A stretch of 64,000 nucleotides of DNA from Prosopocoilus inquinatus (Eukaryota > Arthropoda > Insecta > Coleoptera > Lucanidae), in NCBI GenBank assembly GCA_036172665.1, contig CM069877.1, positions 10,064,501 to 10,128,500 on the forward strand. Direction: 5' to 3'. This document shows, piece by piece, positions 58,749 to 64,000 of this stretch. The notes under the pieces were generated by a model. It saw only the letters and a program-made list of their open reading frames with translations, searched no databases and had not been told where the DNA came from. Each line of letters starts with the position of its first letter. Position 1 is the stretch's first letter. Made by a program: the position numbers and the translations under genes.

Positions 58749-58839
58749 TATCGTAGATTGCGTTTACGTTGGGCTACTTCAATTCCTAATATAGGCGGGC
58801 GACTTTGTATACTTTTAAGCTGGCAACACTGCTTACGAT

Positions 58840-58915
58840 TCCGATTATAAATAATAGACATCGAAATGAATCCGGGACAGTTGTGGACCTGCACATTTCA
58901 CTTCCTAATAACATG
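58840..58915 (+). repeat. Tandem-pair unit, copy 2, right part
   Basis: After the second CTTACGAT comes AATAGACATCGAAATGAATC then CGGGACAGTTGTGGACC and TGCACATTTCACTT, matching copy 1 at 50935-50995. Confidence 0.8.
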
Positions 58916-59752
58916 CATTTATGATTAAAATTAACAAGTGATTTGAAAAACGTTAACCGGTTGATCTGATCAGCAATTCCGATTGGATTTAAATTTGTCG
59001 ACGCGATTGTATCGAGGGGTGCAAATGTGCTTTTGCGGCGCAATTGCACCGAGGGCGCAAGCGCAAATGTGTGGGCGCGCATCTGTCCCGATACCCTTAA
59101 AGCGCACTAATGGCTTTGCAAATAAAACGAACGACCACGCATTGATTTTAGAAAGGGAATTATTATTTTTTTTGTTATTTGATGATTTATGTGTTTCCGT
59201 GAAGAGCTTCATCAATTATTGTTATTATCGGGGCGTAGCTCCGGAACGCCAAAAACGGCATTGCCGCCCGCGAGGTGCATTCGGGCGGACTACACAATTA
59301 TCCTTGCACCTACCTTACCGATTACGTCACGAACCTAACAGACTGGCTGTATCGATGTTGCTGGTGATGATGATGATGATGTTGGTTAATAACATTAATC
59401 GCCTTTTAAACCTTTCCAATAATTACATAATCCCGATGCTCGTCGCTTCCTGGTCAGGGAATTTGAATATTATTTGTGAATTGGGTGCGCTCCTCATTTT
59501 GCATGAGTTTAAGGTTTCTTCTCGGATGAAATGTAGGCTGGAGTTAAAAGAATGGAAGGCGGACGCTCCTCGCAGTGACGACCATCATCAATCATAAAAC
59601 AAAATCTCTGCGATAAGTTAAAAAAAATATGACTTAATGGAATTACCAGTTCCGAACATTTCCAGAACAAAAAAAAATCCATATTTCTGCATCTCATTCC
59701 CAATTTTCGATGTTATGCATCTTTAACGTGTCAAGTTCTAAGATATTTTGTC
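58916..59752. other. Non-repeated region with a 204-codon open frame of uncertain meaning
   Basis: The longest frame of the window (58983-59597, plus) lies here. Its reading has a methionine run from a GAT microsatellite (59363-59380), no domain I recognise, and overlapping minus-strand frames. Composition is more even than the neighbours (GGGCGCAAGCGCAAATGTG, CCGCCCGCGAGGTGC). A real exon is possible but unproven. Confidence 0.3.
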
Positions 59753-59916
59753 CTTAAGGGCCAGTTATACCAATGACGTTTAAACTGACGTTCAACTGAA
59801 CCAGGTTCAAAGTAAAAAATTCGCATAGAAAATTTGATGCGATGCGATTTGGTTCACTTTGAACCTGGTTCAGTTGAAAGTTGGCTTAAATCCCTTTGGT
59901 ACAACTGACCCTTGAG
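59753..59916. mobile_element. About 164 bp MITE, CTTAAGGGCCAGTTATACCA ends
   Basis: CTTAAGGGCCAGTTATACCA then ATGACGTTTAAA on the left match the inverted right end (TTTAAATCCCTTTGGTACAA then CTGACCCTTGAG). An inner inverted pair, CTGAACCAGGTTCAAAGT and ACTTTGAACCTGGTTCAG, closes the fold. The start GGGCCAGTT resembles the 6854 MITE. Confidence 0.8.
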
Positions 59917-60185
59917 GTGTTTATTCTATTGGAAAGCTTAATAGCGACATCCTGCGATCGCTTCTTGACCTGACATTACATTAGACTAGACAAATTGAAG
60001 CCAGTTTGCCACCTACATTGATAAGTCATCTCATATAAGGCGCGGCCATGCTTCTGGTGATGAAGCCCCAAATAGGGCTGAAACAGAGGATGCTCGAGGG
60101 ATCCGCTGCAATCAAAAACGTTTTGCAACAAAATTTTAAAAAAAAACGTTTATTTTATTTCTTATAAAATCCTTATACAACGAAC
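59917..60185. other. Non-repeated spacer
   Basis: No gene, element end or repeat seen. Confidence 0.35.
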
Positions 60186-60393
60186 CCAGGTAGCAGACTC
60201 ATGACAAATGACGTTCTTATGAATTCATTTAAAGGTGATATTGGCCTTATCGTCACCAGTTAATGACGTTTGTAATGCGTACCGTTACAAAGTTAATATG
60301 ATGGTCTTTGCTGACATCTTTTTTCCGTCATTTCCAGATTAAAAAATCACCTATTACTTATTAATAAGTAAATATTTTGTTTCAATTACTAAC

Positions 60394-60554
60394 TGGGACC
60401 GTATTCTTGAATCGAATGATAAGAGTCGTATGCGGAAATGACGTCAAAATGATGCAATTCTCGAACGATTTGTGTAGTTTTGTGTAAGAGTCTACGTCAT
60501 TTTGACGTCATTTTCGCATGCGACTCTTGTCGCTCGATTTGAGAATAGGGCCCC
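60394..60554. mobile_element. About 160 bp MITE with GGGNCC(T/G)TATTCT ends
   Basis: GGGACCGTATTCTTGAATCG, GATAAGAGTCGTATGCGGAA, ATGACGTCAAAATGA on the left match the inverted right end (GGGCCCTATTCTCAAATCG, GACAAGAGTCGCATGCGAAA, ATGACGTCAAAATGA). Confidence 0.8.
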
Positions 60555-60646
60555 TGGCGTTTAAAAGTTTGTTCGAACCATAATAGAATTTGAACCGTTC
60601 GGAATGGTTCAAAACAATCGTTCTGATATTTTATTACATAAATGTC

Positions 60647-60975
60647 TGTATCATAAAATAACTGAATGATTAAATACTTTGAACCATCCCAGCTGGCAGA
60701 GTGTGACGTCGGTATTACGACGTGATTTTTAGGTTATTTTACGTCATTGAAGTCGTATGTCCCAAAAATGACGTCAATATAATGAGCCGTACAACACTTT
60801 TTAATAACGTCGTAAAAGTGACGTCATTATCACATCAATATAAAAGTGATAAAATGTTACCATGCATATTTTTGAAAATTATTAATTTAAGAAACATTTT
60901 TGGGACTAAACAAAAAGTGTAAATAAGCACTTTGAATATTTCTGAAGCTAATTATACCAAAATTAATATAAAGAA
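60647..60975 (+). repeat. Direct repeat of 61838-62150, left copy
   Basis: GTATCATAAAATAACTGAAT, CCATCCCAGCTGGCAGAGTG, ACGTCGTAAAAGTGACGTC and AAACATTTTTGGGACTAAAC are shared in order with the copy about 1190 bp downstream. Confidence 0.9.
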
Positions 60976-61289
60976 TTGTTAAATTAAGGGAAATAATAAC
61001 ATGTAAATAGTTGCGAATGTAAACACAAGATGATGCAATTTTAGCAATTGGTAATTAAAGCAGCACGTATAAATACTTAAACCTTGCCTAAAATTTTGAA
61101 AGAACGACGAGATCATCTCAAAGTAATTAATTCTCAACGATCCAGTAAGTTATTATAAAGAAATAACTTTTGTGAGAAAGTTTAAGTGATTAAGACGTCG
61201 CTCAGACTTCTTTTGGATGTTAGAATGACGACATCTTAGTGACAAAGATGACGTCATTATAACGCCCTTTTCACGTCACTGCTGCTGGG
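60688..61289. mobile_element. About 600 bp element with CCCAGC ends, TGACGTCA-rich
   Basis: The left end CCCAGCTGGCAGAGTGTGAC matches the inverted right end, read CCCAGCAGCAGTGACGTGAA. Perfect TGACGTCA palindromes occur at 60769, 60819 and 61249. No frame beyond 66 codons. Confidence 0.6.
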
Positions 61290-61830
61290 ATTCTGTACTC
61301 TTCAAATGCCGTGGTTAGAATAAACTTTTAAGAAACGTTATCAAGCGATCTTCAAGAAAAGTTTATGAAACGTCTTTAAATAACTTTTGTGAAAAAGTTG
61401 AAGTGATTAAGACGTCGCTCAGACTTCTTTTGGATGTTAGAATGACGACATCTTTGTGACAAAGATGACGTCATTATAGCGCCCTTCTCACGTCACTCTG
61501 CTGCTGAGATTCTGTACTTTTCAAATGCCGTGGTTAGAATAAACTTTTAAGAAACGTTATCAACCGACCTTCAAGAAGCGTTTTTGAGACGTTTTTAAAT
61601 AATTTTTGTGAAACAGTTGAAGTGATTAAGGCGTCACTCAGACTTCTTTTGGATGTTAGAATGATGTCTTCTTTGTGACGACATCTTTGTGACAAAGATG
61701 ACGTCATTATAACGCCCTTTTCACGTCACTCTGCTACTGGGATTCTGTGTTGTTCAAATGCCGTGGCTAGAATAAACTTTTAAGAAACGTTTTCAACCGA
61801 CCTTCAAGAAGCGTTTATCAATCGTTCATG
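61140..61830. repeat. Tandem array, unit about 218 bp, three copies
   Basis: ATTAAGACGTCGCTCAGACT occurs at 61189 and 61406, and with two changes at 61625. Each unit includes GTGACAAAGATGACGTCATT, CTTTTCACGTCACTCTGCTG and CAAATGCCGTGGTTAGAAT. The unit thus carries the right end of the 60688 element. Confidence 0.9.
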
Positions 61831-61837
61831 TTCATGT

Positions 61838-62150
61838 TCGTATCATAAAATAACTGAATGATTAATTTGAACCATCCCAGCTGGCAGAGTGTTACGTCGG
61901 AATTACGACGTCATTTTTAGGTTATTTTACGTCATGTGTCCCAAAAATGACGTCAATATGATGAGTCGTACGAGGCGTATTAATAACGTCGTAAAAGTGA
62001 CGTCATTATCACGTCAATATAAAAGTGATAAAATGTTACCATGCCTATTTTTGAAAATTATTAGTTTAAGAAACATTTTTGGGACTAAACAAATACTGTA
62101 AATAAATACTTTGAATATTTCTGAAGCCAATTATACCAAAATTAGTTTAG
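61838..62150 (+). repeat. Direct repeat of 60647-60975, right copy
   Basis: Includes a second CCCAGCTGGCAGAGTG end at 61876, with no right-end partner after it. Similarity stops near 62145. Confidence 0.9.
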
Positions 62151-62694
62151 ATGTCATCAAAGTCTGCAGACACATTGTTAGACTTATCTTTTTTTGAGTT
62201 GTGCTGAAACTATGTGTTATTTCATTAATACCTTGAATATAATACATATTAAATACGTTTGCTTCACCTTGTTGACAAGTATTATCTTCCTCTTCTTTTT
62301 CGATGATTTTGATACTCCTCTCATTCGAGACTAATTCTTTTAGTGTTTTCCACATTTTTATTCATGTCTACTTGCTTTATCTTTTTTCTCGTCTAAGAAT
62401 TGATGTCAATGTTTTCATTTTTGTTTTAAAGTCTTCCCAATTATCATTATCTCCTATTAACTTAAATCGTTTATATGCAATGTATGTATGTATGTATTTT
62501 TCGTATTGAGCTTGCCGCACGTTTTGAGTCATCCAGAGGTAGGTACTTAAAGTATCTTTACGTAAACTAACTCATACATTCCATCTTTGGGGCACTTTGG
62601 ATAATAATTTTCATAATATTTGAAGAAAAAAAAATATCGTAGAGTCTATCAACATCAGTACAGTCATACAAGCAATATTTTCCTATTAGTAGAT
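62151..62694. other. Non-repeated A+T-rich spacer
   Basis: Contains a TATG microsatellite (62482-62499). The small frames here are unfamiliar. Confidence 0.4.
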
Positions 62695-62935
62695 GTTCTA
62701 TCTGGGAAGAGCTGTTGCAAGTACCGCAACAAAGTACTGGCAGTACTCAGTACCCAGTACGCAGAAGTTTTTGTTTGAAATTCAGTATCAGTACCAGTAC
62801 TTGTGTGAAGTACTTAAAGTTTCAAGTATTTTACTGAAAATAGAGAAATTCCAGTACCAGTATCAAATATCTACTCTTTACAGTACTGGCAGTACTTTAT
62901 AATATTTGCATTACTTTAATGTAAGTACAAGGTTT
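62695..62935. repeat. AGTAC-rich sub-terminal region (left)
   Basis: The word AGTAC or GTACT occurs about a dozen times (AAGTACTGGCAGTACTCAGT, ACCCAGTACGCAG, CAGTATCAGTACCAGTACTT). The same kind of sequence begins again at about 63910, so 62695-64000 may be one element with short-word sub-terminal repeats, comparable in style to 35003-36313. Confidence 0.6.
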
Positions 62936-63905
62936 TTTTAATCTCGTACCAACAGAATTTTTCGTACATTTTGAATTGTGTTAGGTAATTGGATAGAATA
63001 ATTTCAATGTTTTGAATTTAAATTAAGACAGGCCGGTACAATTCCTAGTAAATACAATCAATTGTTTTACTTAGGAAATTATGCTTTTAATTGTATGTGG
63101 AGATGAAAAGTTAAATCACAACTTTTAATGTAAATCAAAAAACTATTGTAATCGGACCGGAAGTCCACCGTATTTTTATTACAACAATTTTTAAAACAAT
63201 AGTACTTATTGTTACTGTACATCAGATTTAATTAAAGTATTTATTTATAGCTATTATTTTGTTTTCTTTCTTTTGCAATATAATTAAACTCGTAAACGAA
63301 TATAAACAAAACAAAAATAACTAAAGATAAAGATAAATATTTCTTAAAATACAATATAGACAAGATACAAGTAGATAGATACAAGATAGACAGCTTTTTT
63401 AAAGTTTTTATTTCATGAAAGCTGCGAAATGTAAGGTGGGGGTAATAAAAGCATTTAATTGTGATTATTTTTTATTCGTAACTTGAAAGCCAATTCTTAG
63501 AACCTGCCCAACAAATATCAGCACGTTCTGTTGGAATGTATGAGATTTAAATGTCATAAAATGAGATAATTTCAAAACGCAGTGTTGCTCAAAACTGTTT
63601 TTTTTTTTTTTTACAGAGGTGAAACGAAAAACTTGTCGACGTGGAGTGAACCATTTCTTTTGAAAATTTATGTTTAACATTTAATGGTAAACACAAATTT
63701 TCTTAAAATGTGGGCTCTAGCTTCATAGCTTATTGTGATTTTTTTAGATTCTTTACACAACATTATTTGAAGCTTATTTAGTCAAATTTGGATTATTTGA
63801 ATATCAGTATTATTAAATTGAATAGAATATAAATAAACGAAACAGAAAGTTTAACGTAAAAAAATATTTAGTACAGCTTTGGGAAAGAAAAATTTTATAT
63901 GCAAC
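62936..63905. other. A+T-rich interior between AGTAC-rich blocks
   Basis: No open frame longer than 71 codons (63465-63680, minus) and no motif. A T-run at 63598-63612. Confidence 0.4.
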
Positions 63906-64000
63906 AGGTAACTTTTACAGTACGTGCAGTACTTGAAAAGTTTCAAGTATATTTCCAAGTACACAGTATTACTTATTACAGATAATGTACCGATCAGTAC
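63906..64000. repeat. AGTAC-rich sub-terminal region (right), cut by the window end
   Basis: CAGTACGTGCAGTACTTG, AAAAGTTTCAAGTATATTTC and CAAGTACACAGTATTACTTA share words with 62800-62830 (AGTACTTAAAGTTTCAAGTA). The window ends inside it. Confidence 0.6.

Larger units (their letters stand above)
51152..58831. mobile_element. hAT-like element, 7.7 kb, perfect 8 bp target duplication, no transposase
   Basis: The ends CAGGGTTGCCAG (51152) and CTGGCAACACTG (to 58831) are inverted copies with one mismatch. Both are flanked by CTTACGAT. The word TTGGGCTAC recurs close to both ends (51166, 51242, 58769) with GGCGAC-like words, a plausible set of sub-terminal binding sites. Inside lie a small MITE, a GC-rich array, purine-rich arrays, an A+T-rich microsatellite, a T-rich satellite and a nested TACAGGG element of 2.4 kb near the right end. 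No transposase frame is visible. Without the nested element the body is about 5.3 kb, long for a non-autonomous hAT. Confidence 0.8.

Noticed and set aside
58983..59597. Longest open frame in the window, 204 codons, plus strand
   Set aside because: No recognisable domain, a methionine run from a GAT microsatellite, cysteine- and arginine-rich unrelated parts, and competing frames on the other strand. Left as a note in the region entry.
62151..62510. Possible gene around 62303-62509 and 62131-62355
   Set aside because: Short opposing frames in A+T-rich DNA, no motif and no splice context.
1..64000. Telomeric repeats (TTAGG or TCAGG), rRNA or snRNA genes
   Set aside because: Looked for on both strands by eye and not seen as runs or conserved blocks.

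Overview
The window reads as a non-coding, repeat-dominated stretch of an animal nuclear genome, most likely an insect and possibly a beetle. The basis is circumstantial: strong A+T richness, many short foldback elements with ends of the type TACAGGGTG, hAT-like and PIF/Harbinger-like non-autonomous elements, and long tandem arrays of 80-340 bp units. No operons or bacterial-type genes are present. No open frame shows a recognisable protein domain, and no transposase, reverse transcriptase or integrase frame could be read. Species is not assignable by eye.

Layout. 1-2030: diverged AACTCAA-type satellite. 2130-2208 (minus): tRNA-like pol III gene. 2480-3725: ~80 bp array. 4373-7905: a 3.5 kb palindromic (foldback) element, with a 128 bp MITE in one arm. 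7985-9060: ~226 bp array. 9690-11575: ~180 bp array with a 343 bp higher-order unit. 11580-13310: low-repeat sequence with a 24 bp perfect palindrome. 13316-19745: two related arrays (131 bp and ~300 bp units), interrupted by an LTR-like insertion. 21045-24165: 148/193 bp alternating array. 26287-28930: regular 257 bp satellite that grades into a non-repeated, regulatory-looking sequence on its left. 30705-36313: several inverted-repeat elements, including a hAT-like element with an 8 bp target duplication. 36330-36900: GC-rich array. 37506-39411: array built on the motif AGATGGCGC, bracketed by a 46 bp perfect direct repeat. 39930-49860: ~9 kb satellite built on the box GACTCAGCAAAGTGCG, interrupted by a duplicated 0.3 kb block and a GC-rich island. 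50428-58915: an old tandem pair, one copy split by a 468 bp MITE and the other by a 7.7 kb hAT-like element with a perfect 8 bp target duplication. 59753-62150: MITEs and a TGACGTCA-rich element. 62695-64000: AGTAC-rich element running off the end.

How the parts relate. The arms of the 4373-7905 palindrome carry two modules, an AGATGGCGC module and a TTCTTGGGTTGGG module. Each is found separately amplified as a tandem array elsewhere in the window (37506-39411; 1-2030, 9690-11575 and 53760-54900). This suggests that mobile-element segments and local satellites share an origin here. It is the most interesting theme in the window, and it is inference from sequence similarity read by eye.
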